Assembly: GCA_030407005.1 (NCBI GenBank)
Contig: JAUDYN010000002.1
Location: forward strand, 2,790,001 to 2,854,000
DNA: 64,000 bases
Direction of reading: 5' to 3'
DNA from: Desarmillaria ectypa
Lineage: Eukaryota > Basidiomycota > Agaricomycetes > Agaricales > Physalacriaceae
Shown here: in pieces, positions 46,252-59,300 of the stretch
Position numbering within the stretch: the stretch's first letter is position 1
Layout: every line of letters starts with the position of its first letter
Position numbers and translations under genes: made by a program
The notes under the pieces: model-generated
Databases searched by the model: none
What the model was told of the DNA's origin: nothing
The model's input: only the letters and a program-made list of their open reading frames with translations

Positions 46252-49200
46252 TTATCCCCTTGCTTCGAGACCCCGTTTTATAGCTGGGATTCAATGGTTG
46301 ACATTAAATTAACCATTCGAACAAAGAGTATCTCTCACCTTCACATGTGTCCTTGGCATCGCCGAAAAGCATCTTTGTTCCAGGCATGAAGAACATTGGG
46401 TTGGGAACGTCAGCTAAAAGTCGTCAGTACAAGTTCATAATGTAGATGCAGTATTGGCTCACCGTAGCCGCTGGACATTCCCCTCTTCATGACGATGACC
46501 TGCTTGCTCTTCCAAGCATGCAAGACCGGCATACCCTATCACGCGTCATTCATCGTTCCATCGCAACTCAACTACTTCGCTTACCGCAATGGCTGAACCG
46601 GGCTCGAGTGCGATCGGATTCACAGTGTCGTTGGCACCTATCACCAAAGTAACATCGGTATCTTTGAAATCGTCGTTAATCTCGTCCATTTCCAGAACGA
46701 CTATTCTGTGAATCAGAGACCAGAGTCGGATCAAAGGGTTGCATTGACGTACTATCGTATGGAACAGCTGCCTCTGCGAGAAGGACGTTGCACTGCCCTG
46801 GCATTCTTCCTGATGACAATGAGCTACAATGAATATATTCGGTTTCCCAAGTTACACTTACCAGCCACGGGATGGATTGCAAACTCAAAAGGCCGTCAGA
46901 TATAAGCTGGGTCATACTACAAGAGTAGGCTCACTCGGACGTTAACTCCTTTCGCCCGAAGTAACGAACATATTTCGGAGATGGCGTATTGCGCTTTGGC
47001 CACAGCCATTCCATAGCCGACCACCTACAATCATGAGCTTTGGAATTGACCGACTTTATGGGACGAGTTACCAATATCACGTTGTCAGCGTTATTTAATG
47101 CCTCCACCGTATCATCGACGTTGGTTTTGGTTATCACTCCTTCGATCTTTTGAGCTTCGTGCGATGCCGCGGTGGAACTAATACCACCGAACAGGACATT
47201 CGTTAACGAACGATTCATTGCGACGCACTGCCAGAAGTTCAACGCTTTGACAACAGATAGAAACACGATCCGTACCATGATGTATGAGAGAATAGAACCG
47301 CTCACACCAATAAGCGATCCTACCGTCGTTAGGAGAGAATTATCCAGCATGAAGCCTACTCTGCTGCTCAAAAAGGAAGTCCGGACATAGGTATCAATGA
47401 AACCAACCTTCTGCAACTAGTGCGAATCCGGAATATGAATTGAGTACACAAATGACGACAGCTACATTGCCCTGCATCAGCACAGCCAGTCTTTGATTCA
47501 TTCATGGACAAAGGCGTACGCATATCGGCGCCACCAATAGCGGCAGTGGTCGTAAAACCTTGGACGAAACTCAAGAGTGTACTTAGACCAAGATATGAGG
47601 CGGCTACGACAGGCGCAGCAGGAGCCATGGCAACAAAGCCTGCCTATAAATACCATCAGTCTCACTGGGTCATGTTGGGCTAGCAGAAGTCCTACCATAG
47701 TTAGCGCATTAGCACTAAGAATGCCGCCATTAATCAGATGCTTTTTAGGCAGGGCCAGCGGCTTCGAACCCATCCGGCCTGCCAACTTCATGAAGGCAAC
47801 AATGGAACCGGTGAACGTTATTCCACCTGATGAAATTGGTCGGCGTAGGCACGTCCAGCATAAAGCTTATCATACCAATAACGACACCCAAGTAGGCAGT
47901 CACAAGATGGAGGGTCGATACATCAGTCAGGTCGGCCATAACACTGGCAATACTCGTCATGACTGCCGCGAGACCAACTACACTATGAAGCATAGCAACC
48001 TGCACCGATCTATAAGCACAATATGTCGATAAAGAAGAGATATAATACCATCTGCGGCAGCTCAGTAGCAGTGATTCTCTTGCCAATGAGCGTTCCGACG
48101 GTTCCACCAATCGCAGCCACGGCAGTAAATTGTGTCAAAACCTCAACAGGGAAACCCACTGCAGCCAACGACGCAAGAATTCCAGAACTGACACCTAGCA
48201 TTCCAAGAGCATTGCCTTGACGAGCTGTGGCTTGGGAGCCGAGACCAGAAAGAGATCCTAAAATCTCATCAACAAACGTACTCATATATTTAAAAGAGGA
48301 GAAACGGGATACCTATGCACAAAACACTGCTAGCCAGATACCCAGCTTGAACAAGACCACCCATTCCGGTGCTCGCAGCGGTCAAAAATCCTCCTGTAAA
48401 CATGACGGCAGGGATGCCGTAGAGCCAAGAGTATTCCGGTGGGTCAGTCGGGCCTGAAGAGCAGTGAGATATTTGCACATTACTCGTGCTTCTGACTTAC
48501 GCTTGAACATATCCAGCATGCGCTTTGTTATGATAAAGCCACCTGCAACGTTGACACTAGCCAAAAGCACGGACAGGGCGCCAAGTGCTTGAGGAATAGT
48601 GCCAGGGAAATACCCACCACCCATCACAAACAATCCACCGATACCGACCATTCCAGATATTGCGTTCGTTACGGACATCAATGGAGAGTGCAATGCGGGC
48701 GCAACGTTCCAAACGGTTCTGAGATATTCATTCAGTTTATGCAACAAAACATCAGGGAAGTCTTCAGACCTGTATCCAACCAATCCAGCTAGTCCAAATG
48801 TGAAGAAATTGTCCATAAACGAAACACCTGTCGCCTTGCCAAGCGCGACAACGCCTCCCATTCCAGCAGTTACTGTTGCCACCTCACGAGCTGCTTTCTG
48901 GAACGGGGTGATAGCTTTTGTAGCTGCGATTTCTTCAGCCTTTTCATTTGTCGGAGGGGCGACAGGAGGAGGGAGTGTTCGAGGAACCGGAGGCAAGATC
49001 TTTCCACCGTGCACTATGATAGACCCACGTACAACTTCATCTTCAAGGTCAATGGCAAACTTCTCATCGCCAGGACCCAGAGACAGTAGGAACTTAGTGA
49101 CGTTATTCGAGTACAGGGTTGAAGACTGCGTTGGTAATCTGGACGGCAGGTCCGTGTAACCTAACGGAAAGCTAAGAATGAAGAGACGAGAATTTACGGT

Positions 49201-50678
49201 GCAGATAGACTCACCGATGATTTTGACGCCATTTTGAACAACTAGTTCACCAGGCTTCGTCACTTCGCAGTTACCTCCAGCTTCCGCTGCCAAGTCAACG
49301 ATGATCGAACCTTGTTTCATGGCTGCAATCATTTGGTGGGTTATCAGCTTGGGTGCAGGCTTCCCAGGAATTAAGGCCTAGAGGAGGGTTGTAGTATATA
49401 AACATGGAAGATGGATACGTTTGAAACGTTGTCCTACCGTCGTGATTACGATGTCGACATCTTTACATTGTTCCATGAAGAGAGCCATTTCCGCTTCGAT
49501 GAATTCCTTCGACATAACTTTCGCGTAGCCGCCGCCGCCGCCGCCTTCCTCCTTCACCGATACTTCAATGAACTCCGCGCCGAGTGACTGAACTTGTTCC
49601 CTTGCTGCAGAACGCGTGTCAAAGCCTCGAACAATAGCGCCCAAACGTCTAGCCTTTTATAATCAGAAAATAAAATGTTAGACCATCTGCGTGCCATGTC
49701 AATGAACCCATAACGTACAGTTGCGATCGCACTTAATCCTGCAACTCCGGCGCCAATTACGAGAACCTTTCCTGGGGGTATCTATGGCTCTATGAATTAT
49801 GTCAACGGGCAATTGAATTCAGGGACGATTTACCTTCCTGTTAACGCGTGAGCGAAAGGCGACAAATGGAGTAAAGTACTTCTTACCCAGCAGCAGTCAC
49901 TTGGCCCGTCAAAAATCTACCAAAATGATTGGAAGCCTCTAAAACAGCCTTATAACCAGCGATGTTTGCCATAGAACTAAATCACAACTGTTTAATACAA
50001 AAGAACGGAGTCGTGACGAAGGCATACCTCAAAGCATCGAAAACCTGAGCACGAGAAATACGAGGTATCATGTCCATCTACGCCACGTATGAATAATAAG
50101 ACAGCACTAAAATGCAGCGACTCACAGCGAAAGCATTCACTTTCCGAGAAGCAAGCAAATCCACAATGTCTTTATTTTGCGTCGGATACAAGAACGAAAT
50201 GACCAAGCTTCCTTCCTTGAGAAGATGTGCCTCTTGATCTAGCAAGGGTGGCCTCACTTTGAGCATTATGTCGGAAGCCTTAAACAATTCCTCCCGTGAA
50301 ACCAGCGTAGCCCCAGCAGAAGAGTATTGTTCATCGAGGAACTGGGCTTCTACTCCTGCACTTCGCTCCACAAGCACATTTGCAAATCCTTTCTTCTTTA
50401 GCAGAGCAGCATTCTGTGGCGTAAGAGCGACTCGTCGTTCGCCGGGATAAATCTCACGTGGGACGCCGATGGAGAGTGATCCATACGGAGTCGACGACGA
50501 TGAGCGGGTGAAGGACGAGTGGAAATGGCGAATATCTGTCCAGAACCGTTATTATCAGGACCATCAGAGGCGAGCAGCACCCTGCACCGTGGCACGCACA
50601 GTTAACCTGTCTGAGCTGTCTGGAGAGACAGCAGTGCACAAAGTGCCAATTCGCCGTCGAGGGCGTCAAGCCGAGCAT
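46252..50678 (-). CDS. NNT: Proton-translocating NAD(P) transhydrogenase, mitochondrial
   Basis: Inner-membrane enzyme coupling proton entry to hydride transfer from NADH to NADP, supplying mitochondrial NADPH. Single-chain order dI-dII-dIII. A presequence-like N-terminus (ATG 50678, [11 protein letters not shown]) is joined by a GTGCGT-donor intron to '[15 protein letters not shown]'. Next come dI ('[17 protein letters not shown]', NAD loop '[20 protein letters not shown]', '[20 protein letters not shown]'), many membrane helices (dII, with 'GGADMPVVI...[12 protein letters not shown]' after splicing near 47410-47520), and dIII ('[18 protein letters not shown]', '[20 protein letters not shown]', '[11 protein letters not shown]', '[19 protein letters not shown]'). 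A last 55-nt intron gives the end '...[15 protein letters not shown]' with stop at 46252. The gene has about 20 small exons and looks intact. Confidence 0.93.
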
Positions 50679-51424
50679 TGTTCGTGCGCCCTTCGTCGTC
50701 AAGGGCGTCGAGCGTCAAAGAGCAGACGACGTAGATGGTAACTGTAATGCTCGAGAATTCGAATCGTGACTTCGCTTCAACGCGACTCGGCTCTCAGAGC
50801 CGAACGGATATTCGGCCCGAATGTAATGGGTTTTATGGACGATGTGACTGATGCTTTGCGTGCATGTATACATAGCAGTACCATCATGGTACCTGATGAT
50901 GAGATAGATGACCACACAGCTTGCAACAATTTAAAAGGAAAATCCTAACGGCCGTTGTCCCGCTACATTGACGGACCATGTGTGCAAAGTTCCATACGGT
51001 GTGATGAATCTGATGATATCACTCCGCACTCGAACTTTTACATTCTCTGGTGGCTTTGGACTCGACAGTACTGGCTTGGCGACTGTCACATGGTACCGGT
51101 ACCTCCCCTTCTTCAAACTCCATCCCATTAATTTGTTAAGCATACATAGCTGTTTCTTGAAGGTATTTCTTCTGCGCATGCTTCGCCTTTCAGCATTCAA
51201 GATCACCCTTGAAACATGGAAGTGCGAGCTCATGTAGTCACAAGACGCTTATCCACCGAACTGCTGATCACTTGTCATGCTAGTACAAATCCTAAAATAC
51301 ACAAGCACACTCTTCAAGAAGAGATATAACGATAACAGCGATGGTGTCAGTTGATGTCTCTACGTAGATAGATAGTGCCACGTAACAGTCATCACGTCGA
51401 ATCCGAAAGGAATTAGCCATATAA
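50679..51424. other. Intergenic, NNT 5' region
   Basis: 746 bp between NNT and the aldolase. It contains a 17-bp palindrome at 50787-50803. No supported coding frame. Confidence 0.4.
50787..50803. repeat. Short perfect palindrome
   Basis: A 17-base perfect inverted repeat with a single central base. The overlapping 10-mer CGACTCGGCT (50783-50792) also occurs in the left terminal repeat of the hAT-type element at 63447-63456, and a second hairpin stands there too. It could be a remnant of a related element or chance. Confidence 0.4.
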
Positions 51425-52674
51425 CTACGCCTTGGCTTTACCGCTAATCTCGCGCTCCAGTCTCACAAGGTCTTTGGTATGGGGGTGATCCCACAAAGTT
51501 TGTGCAGCACTAGCTTCCATGGGAGGGAGAGGCTTGCGAGGCACTCCACCATACCCATGAAGTTTCTCAATCAAGAATTTTGTGCCAGCAATCGAGGCCT
51601 TTGCTATGGTGAAGTCGGCCCGAGCAATGATACCTTGTAATCGCAGTGCTTCGGGAAGTAGTGACGAATCTTTTTTAGACGCGACCGTTACCGACCAGAG
51701 CTTCGCTATGGCGTGCTGAGTTCTGCGTGAGCATGTAACTTATGATAGGGGGGAGAACGAATCTACCGGAGCGACATTTGCTAGACCAGTAATTGCGCCG
51801 TGTCCGTCGGCGTAGAAGGAGGGGACAATGAAGTCGGTAAATCCTCCCAATACGAGGAAAGGTGCCGCAGCATTCTTGCGAGGGTGGTTCAATGAGAACT
51901 CTGGTCCTGACACTGAAGAGGCAATTCTGGTAAGCTTGCCAACATTTCCGCAGCTGGAGGTCATTAATGATTAGTTACTAAACGCTGCCGACAAGGTATA
52001 AACTCACGTCAATTTGACTCCACAGAGATTGGGGCACTCTTCTGCGAGTTCCGTTATCAAATCGGAGTCGAGATCAATTCCGCCACTAGCACCAGGATCT
52101 GGGCAAACATTCGATTGGATAGTTCGACAATCTGAAGAATTAATGACTTACAGTTGTATATCATCACTGGAATAGGACTCTTTGCAGCAACCTCCGTCCA
52201 GAATGCCTTCAAAGCCTTCGGGTTATTTCCATAAGCTCCCGCGTAGTAGCCGCTTGCGATAACGATTGAGTAATCCGCGCCAGCAGCAGCAGCTTCGTTC
52301 GTGAGTTCTACTGTCTCCCTCGTGCTTCCAGCACCAGTTCCAACGATTATTGGAACTCGAGTGAAGCCCGCAGCATCTAAAGCATCACGAGCAGCCTTAA
52401 CGACTCTCATACGCTCAGCATGGGACAGATGAATGGCTTCGCCCATGGAACCTGTGATAAGAGGGCCAACTCCTGCAGTTGCAATCCGAACGACATGTGC
52501 CTCAAGGGAGGGTATATCTAGGAGAATGGATGAGCAATTGCTGTTTTTGAACTAACACTACCCACCAAGGTCCTCGGAATCAGGATTAAAAAAAGTAGGA
52601 ATGGGAGCGTAAATACCCGGGGTCAGAGGTCGAGTAGCACTAATATGGACACCATTAGAACCGTTTGCAGCCAT
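51425..52674 (-). CDS. DapA-family aldolase (L-threo-3-deoxyhexulosonate/4-hydroxy-2-oxoglutarate type)
   Basis: TIM-barrel, Schiff-base aldolase of the dihydrodipicolinate synthase superfamily. The ATG at 52674 starts MAANGSNGVHISATRPLTPG. Motifs: 'GIYAPIPTFF', 'GSMGEAIHLSHAER' (substrate loop), 'VPIIVGTGAGSTRETVELT', the catalytic tyrosine in 'VMIYNYPG', and the Schiff-base lysine in 'CGVKLTCGNVGKL'. Fungi synthesise lysine through alpha-aminoadipate, so a dihydrodipicolinate role is unlikely. The 'KLTCGN.GKL' segment is like the L-threo-3-deoxyhexulosonate aldolases of galacturonate catabolism, so that role or 4-hydroxy-2-oxoglutarate cleavage is more likely. About four short introns; the end is '...EREISGKAKA'. 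Confidence 0.8.
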
Positions 52675-53237
52675 TGAAGGGGGATCCGGTGAAGTGTAAT
52701 CGCATCCTGAAAAGACGTACTATATAAACGACAAATAACAAATCGGACCGGATTGACGGCCCGGATTTTCACCGGCCCGGTCTCGGGAAGACTTGCCGCT
52801 TCATTCTTCCAGCGGGATGGCGTGCAACAATCCAAACTCTGTTCCAGTCCAGCCTACATCTTAATGGGCATTATCAGGATGCCAAAAAGGCTGCTTCTTC
52901 TCGACGCTATCGCAGTCGTTCTCACCATCCTTTTAGATTCATGCGATTACAACTTGTCATGGTCCATCAACACGGGGACACTCCAATTCACGTTACACCT
53001 TATTCAAACCGAGATATTCTCCGGATCGTATGTAAGGGGGGACTTAAAAAGATACATTATACAGCCTCCATGGAGTAACCTTGCTGCCGAGTTAAGGATA
53101 ACTCCCATTGTATGACTTCCATCTAGAAGCTGTTAAGATAAAGTTCCAAACCATGCGAGGACAAGAGAGTGGTATTCGCTTACCTATGAATACGACACCT
53201 TGATGGCGGGGTATGTTACGATCCAAGGGTTCAATGT
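52675..53237. other. Intergenic, aldolase 5' region
   Basis: 563 bp between the aldolase start and the PUS4 stop. A TATA-like sequence (minus-strand TTTATATAGT, 52719-52728) sits about 45-55 bp before the aldolase ATG. CGG/CCG-containing repeats (CGGACCGG, GGCCCGG twice) lie at about 52740-52790 and could bind a Zn2Cys6 regulator. No gene seen. Confidence 0.4.
52719..52728 (-). promoter_or_regulatory. Possible TATA box of the aldolase gene
   Basis: TTTATATAGT on the minus strand, 45-54 bp before the ATG at 52674. Spacing fits a short leader. Confidence 0.35.
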
Positions 53238-54526
53238 TCAAGTTGAAACAATTTGTAGGTGGTTGATGACTTCTTTCTCCCACTGCATCCAGCCATCCTC
53301 GTCTACTTCCCTGCTATTTTCTGCGGTGAACACCTCAAAGGGCATACAGAGGTAGTCGTCTTCTTCTTCCTGATCCAGAACAAATTTCCCTTGCCGACTC
53401 CGTGTCAAGGTAACCACATGTCCCGCCGAGGCCACAGCGTGTGCCAAGTCGTGAACAATTGATCGAACGTACGTGCCGCCCGAGACCTTCATTTTCAGCA
53501 CAAAAGCAGACGGCCTCTCCAAGTCCGACGGCATCGAATCCGGTTCATCCCTGAGATCTACACTCTGATCAACACTCTGAATAGCCTTCTCGAGGGAGAG
53601 CTTTTCTTCGTCGGACATTTTCTTTGCAGGCCAAGAGAAGGAATGATCACTTCCAAGCCATTCAACTAGCTCAAGACTGTGTACGGTCACAGCTCGAGGC
53701 TCTATGGGTCTGGGAAGGGGTATGCCCTTACGGGCGTATTCGTATAACGGCTTTCCGTCCATTTTCAAGGCAGAAAATCTGATAGTTTTGTTCGAGTTGC
53801 GTGTCTTCAGGTGGGGGGAACTCTTACATGGGAGGTACTTGCTGAATCTTGCCTGTGAACTGACCGATTTTGCTCTCAACCGCTTCTCGTGCAATGTGTT
53901 TCCACGGTGCTGTTCGAACTATAGCGCCTTCGCTATCATAACTATCGGTTTCACATCCCAATAAACACGTTGTTATATATTCCTAAAGCAGCATCCAGCC
54001 GTGTAAGTCTTGATTAAACCCAAAATAAATGGGTGCATTACCTTTGTACAATCAAGAAAAGATGACAGTTGCTTGGTACCCTTCCCGATACCAATCACTG
54101 CCACGATATGTGAGAAAAGTAGATATCACCCAGACAACTTTGATATTTACCAAGGACGCCATCTGCTAGTGGATCAAGTGTACCTCCTTGTCCTATCTTG
54201 ACATTTCCCTTGAATCGCTTGCGACCCTTGGCTTTCTTACCAACAGTTTGTTCTAGCTTCGATGCCTCTACAAAAAGTTTTGATTTTTGGACAAGAGCTT
54301 GTATGTCGTTTACGACAGACATTGATGTCGGTCCAGAAGGCTTCCTGATGCCAAAGAGACAAGAAACTGGCAAAGGCGGCAGGCTGATTTTGGGCATCGT
54401 TGGAGCACTGAGAAAGAGAGTAGTTCCCGTGACGTTACGATTGTGACGACGACTAGCGCGAATGGGCCGTGCCGGGCCGGGACCGCGGAGCTTCGGTTTG
54501 CTTCCTGACTTCCGACTGGCTCTCAT
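53238..54526 (-). CDS. PUS4: tRNA pseudouridine-55 synthase (TruB/Pus4)
   Basis: Makes pseudouridine 55 in the T-loop of tRNAs in nucleus and mitochondria. Conserved TruB blocks: 'GIRKPSGPTSMSVVND', the catalytic-Asp motif 'GQGGTLDPLADGVL', 'GKGTKQLSSFLDCTKEY', 'QVPPMYSALKMDGKPLYEYA' with 'ARKGIPLPRP', and 'VSGGTYVRSIVHDLAHAV'. Between them lies a fungal insertion containing 'GKKAKGRKRFKG'. Two introns near 53775-53815 and 53950-54150. Two starts are possible: the ATG at 54526, giving a basic 43-residue leader ('MRASRKSGSKPKLRGPG') that could target mitochondria, or the ATG at 54397 (MPKISLPPLP), where family-conserved sequence begins. The end is '...INHLQIVST'. Confidence 0.9.
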
Positions 54527-54599
54527 CAATGCTTTTCAAACTTAGGGCGCGGACGCTATATATTGAAAATGGGTAGATGTTTTCATACTCTCCCCTGCC

Positions 54600-56325
54600 A
54601 TGCATGCCCCATGGAAGTTGCGCTCGTCTTCTCCATATTCTATCTATGAGCGCTCTCTGGGTCTTAACGAATTGCATTTCTACTTGCGTGGCCGAGCTCT
54701 TCACGGGGCCACAGATAGCGCCCACTCAGTATGTTTCGAGGTACCAAACGATGAAATCTCCATAGTCACCGAAGAAACTGTGAGCAAGGCTTGGGTGTTT
54801 GCAAAGCAGATGCACCCTCTCCTCGGCGCACAGGTAGAAACTATCGGGGATAGGGACGAAGACGTGCATTTTGTCGTAGATGAGCGTCGACTCAAAGCGC
54901 ACATCCCCGGCGAAGTGATCTTCATGATGGTCCCGTCATTCAGCGATGCGGATGCGACGGTAGAAAACATTCTCAATCAAGAGCGGATCCTTGACGATTA
55001 TCACCTCGTCCGACTCTTCGTCTTCGGGCAATCAGATCAGGAAAATTGCTTCCACATCGTCTTCCATGCTGCTCACTGTGTGAGCGATGGGATCTCACAT
55101 CATACTGTTGCACGGACACTGCTTGATTTCCTGTCTTCCTCATCCCCACCTGTACCAACGCCCCACCTATTGGAGAGGCTAGCGTTATCGCTTGCAGCCG
55201 ATGACTTGTATCCCATCAGAAGGCTCAATATCGCTACACAACGATGGCACAAGGCCATGGCCCACGTCATCGCTTCTATTCGATTCGGAAAGCTTAACGT
55301 GCATCTTTCAACTTACCTCACGGTCTAATTAATTTCCTGACATACATAGCTTTAGAGCGGTGGTCAAACACTCCCTGGAAATTTCACCATCCACATGAAC
55401 GAGAACCCTGCTGACTCTCGCAAGACGGTGCTTCATTTCACTGCAGAAGAAACACTCCGCATCTTGAAAATATGCCGAGACTACGGATTCGGATTTGGGA
55501 GCGTTTATGTCGTACTTGGTCAGATCGCCATGGGCCGTCTCCTTTGCAGGAGGTATGCTCAAGGTTTGATGACAAAGGAGGAATGGGAATTCAGGAAAAG
55601 GGAACCTACATACACGACGGGCCCAGTTAACGTCAGGCCGTACTTGGATCGCGAGTGGCACACCCATGGAGGAGCCGAGAATCCTATGCTTTCGATAGGA
55701 TTCTATGTCTACCCGATGTCATTCGTCCCACTAAAGCCAGAGGGAGCTCATTCGACGTTTGACGCCCTCTTGTCATGTCAACGCTTTTGGTATAGGTGCA
55801 GGATTATGAAGAAACGTGCCGACGATTTTCTAAATCACCCTTTATTTCTTGACATCGGCTCGGCTCGTTACCCCCCGATGATCAAGATGTTAAAGGAGCT
55901 AGAGTCCAAAGCGCAGACATCATATTCAAAAGAGGAAGGTCTCTCCATCCCTGCTATTGACCAGGCAAAGCTTGGCGTGGTGCCTTCGTTTGGTGGCTCT
56001 AGCTTTGGAAGCGTGCGTCTCATCGGTGGTTATCTTCGCTCTTTTTCTAACCAAACAGTAGGTTGATAAGCTTCTCCCGCACGAGTTTCCGGATCCAGTA
56101 GGCGGGAAAACCCCTCGAATCCACCTACGTTGCTCCGGTGTACGGCTTCGATGTCGTCCCGGGGAAATTTACCTCGGAGCTTCGACATTTCGAAACGAGC
56201 TCGAATTGGTGGTTTATTGGGATAACAATGTCACCGAGAAGGCCATCATCGAAGAGTGGTTACAAGAAGTGAAAAGGGCAACATCTCATTATCTCTTAGG
56301 GAGTGGCCGTGAGGCGAAGCTGTGA
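54600..56325 (+). CDS. Condensation/BAHD-type CoA-dependent acyltransferase
   Basis: The catalytic HxxxDG motif is in 'FHAAHCVSDGISHHT' (about residue 155-165), placing the protein in the chloramphenicol-acetyltransferase-like condensation superfamily. The C-terminal half ('GGQTLPGNFTIHMNENPA', 'FGSVYVVLGQIAMGRLL', 'FYVYPMSFVPL', 'IYLGASTF') follows the layout of agaric alcohol or secondary-metabolite acyltransferases. Substrate unknown. Two introns: 55288-55346 area, joining 'RFGKLN' to 'SGGQTLP', and one ending TAG at about 56063, joining 'SSFGS' to 'VDKLLPHEF'. If the nearer CAG acceptor were used instead, a stop codon would follow at once, so acceptor choice matters. The stop is at 56323-56325. 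Starts at the ATG at 54600, 73 bp from the upstream PUS4 ATG. Confidence 0.75.
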
Positions 56326-56393
56326 AGAAGACTCTAAGTTATATACAATATACAGATGCATTTAACATTACTACGAGCGAAAACAAATTCCAT

Positions 56394-59300
56394 TCATGTT
56401 TTTGCTGTTAACCATGAACCGCCGCAAACGCAGCCAGGTACCCATTTCCTCTCCCAAGCCCTCCAACGAAGAGACATTGAACTAGCTCCAGACCTCGGTC
56501 CATCCTTAGCAGCTTCTGAAAGACCATCACATCGAAGACATCGCACACAAAGTTGTCTTTTTATAAGCACTCCTTTCGAGACGACATCTTTATACTGCTC
56601 CTTGCGAGGACCTTCCAGGCTGAGATTCTCGAATCCGTCTACCAACTCATGAGGCTTGACGTATAGTCGTGATTTTGAGATAACCCCCGACTCGCACAAC
56701 CGTCTGATATTTTCTTGCAGTTGAGGCTCCATTGAAGTCGTAGGCTCGCACAAAGCGAAACTTCGTCGTGTCTCTTCAACTAGAAATGCACGATCACCTC
56801 TCTGTAGACTATGACTGCCCAGGAATTCTCACCTTCAATACCCTTTGACTTCAATATGAACTCATCCAATAGGGGATCCAAAGCGTTGAGATCAACGCCA
56901 GAACAATCAACCAGATCAATCAGGACGTCTTTGGCAATTTGGGAGTTTTCACCTCGGGTCGTAAGTGAACCAAGGCTGTTCCGGAAATTACGGACATTGC
57001 TTAACGCCTGCCTTAAGTTGACTAGCGCACGAGGATGCACGAGGTGAAGAAGGCAGGGAACTTCATAGTGGTCGGTTGAAATAGCTATTGGCAGATAAAT
57101 ACGAATAGTCATCATAAATTCAGGAAAACAGCTTACTGGATTCTGCGCCAAAGAGATCGTCGCTTTCGCTCGGCGATAGTGGTTTGTTTGTGGCATTGAT
57201 TAACATGGCTTCTTTCATGACTTTTTCAATGAAGTTTACCACCCATCCACAGATTCCGATGAATTGCCAAACAGCGTCTGCAATGAAATAATCATGAAAA
57301 GGTCACTGGAATATAATGTCTACGCACGAAAATCAGGCCCTTCGCTGTCCTTACAGTCTTCAAATGTGGCATTACAGGCTGCCAGTGAGCACAAGTCGTG
57401 CGCAGTTTGCCAACGCGCGGTCAAGTTATCCCTGTCATCTTCGTCCTTTGCCCGTAAACTTCGGAGCCTGCAAACTATTCAGAAGAGTAAAGCTAGATAG
57501 TCATTGCATCACAAACCTATAAACTTCCAAAGCAACACCCAAAGTTTGCCAAGTCAGTGTACCCAGCTTTCCGCGTGATTGTGTTTCCACAATGGTCAAC
57601 ACTTGAAATAAGATATGGCCAACCTCTTCCATCGGCATTGTCGAAAGAGAAAGTAAGTGTGTGAAATCGGCCGTGCTTTTTCGTGATAAAATTGCGGAAG
57701 CAAGACCGAAAGACAGAGGAAGAATGGATGGGAATCTAGCTTTGAATGCCCTCGATGCGCGACGCATCGGGACCGTATGGACAGACGTTTGTGTCGCCCT
57801 TACCGTTGATGAGACGGTACATAGCAGCATCTCGTTGGGCGAGAAAACGGCATGGATCGGGACTAAACAGCTATCAATGACTGAAAGCAAGCAACTCAAT
57901 AAGAACGAACCTTCCTTTCCAACCTTAGTAGCCGATGTAAAGATGGGAGAGGGTTCCCATTCTTTATCATATTCAAACAATGTGGGTCTGTTGATGTTCA
58001 TGGCTCAGTGATCGATAAATCCAGAAAGACAGGTGACGTACATCTCCAGAACTGTGGTCAGACCGATTTGCACTTCTTTGTCCTTACTTTTCCCAGCAAG
58101 GAAGGATCCTGACGTATCTAGTATGCCGGCGAGCAGACTGGCATCGACACCTTGCAACGGCTTGGTAGGAATGAGAAAGCCTAGGACGCCATCCGTATAT
58201 GTTCTTGTACCGGCCTGGTAACATGACTTGCGAAAAGAAAAGTCAGCAACAACATTCATAATAAACCATGATTCTTTACCCATGCAGATTGCTTGATATC
58301 GGGAGTAGCATGACGCAACATAGAGTAGCACACTATTTTGGACTGAGGCAAATTCGAGTCTGACAAGAAAATATTAATAAATACGTATTCAAACTAATTA
58401 GACGCTTACAGTCACCAAAATCCAAAAAGCTTGCCACCAAGAACATAGCAGCCCTGGTTTCTTCATTATGGACAACTCCTAGCTCAGGCACAATCGGGTT
58501 TTTGCACACAAAGACAAGATTGGTGAGCTGTGCTTCCCAGTTCTGTATAGGAGGCAGTGGTTGTGTCGAAAGGCCTAAATGCAATTGAAGCCAGTGTGGT
58601 AAAAAGCATAACGGCAGTTGGCTTACGCATCATGATACCATCAAACTGGAGACGGACCTCGGAAACTTCAATGATAGACTCTTCGCCATATATCTCTTCA
58701 GAATGCGTAGTAAATTCGGCATTTGACTGGCCAAAATCAAGGGACATATTCATGTCAAAATGATCGGTATTCGGGTTTCCAGGAGGTAAAGGTATAATAT
58801 GTGAACGAGTCGCAACGAGAATTGAGGATTCTGAAGATATATACACTTTAGAAGGATAAGTAAAATGGAAAGCTTAGAAACGCGCCGTCATATCCAAGAC
58901 CAATGGCTGCCGTGACGCACAGTCTCAGAAGGCCACCGTTGTCAGTCGCTTCAGGTGTTGGCATGGAAGAACTCTCGTGGACAACGCTATACTGATTCAG
59001 AGGAGCAGAAAACATCCTGAGAGACGGAATATAATTCCGTACGTAACACAAAGTCAACCGATGGTTCTGCGTAACGAGGGCCAAAGTGGGATAGGATACT
59101 GGAGTTCGTGGGCCACGAGTAGGAAGACGAAGAAGCGATCCATGTTCATCAGCCATCCACTAAATTCCATCGCTTGTCAGTATTGGTCAGTACAGTACAT
59201 GCGTCACGTACTTCGCGCGGTGCGCCCAGCCAACTTGCTGTGACAACCCCAGCCCCCAGTGGCAGCGTCCAGTAGTCCTTGAGTGACCAGTTGTCGATCT

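Noticed and set aside
54397..54526. Certainty about the PUS4 start codon
   Set aside because: The 43-residue basic leader may be real or 5' UTR; sequence alone does not decide between the ATGs at 54526 and 54397.
56060..56085. Premature stop in the acyltransferase
   Set aside because: The stop arises only with the CAG acceptor. The next TAG acceptor, three bases on, removes it and keeps the conserved C-terminus in frame.
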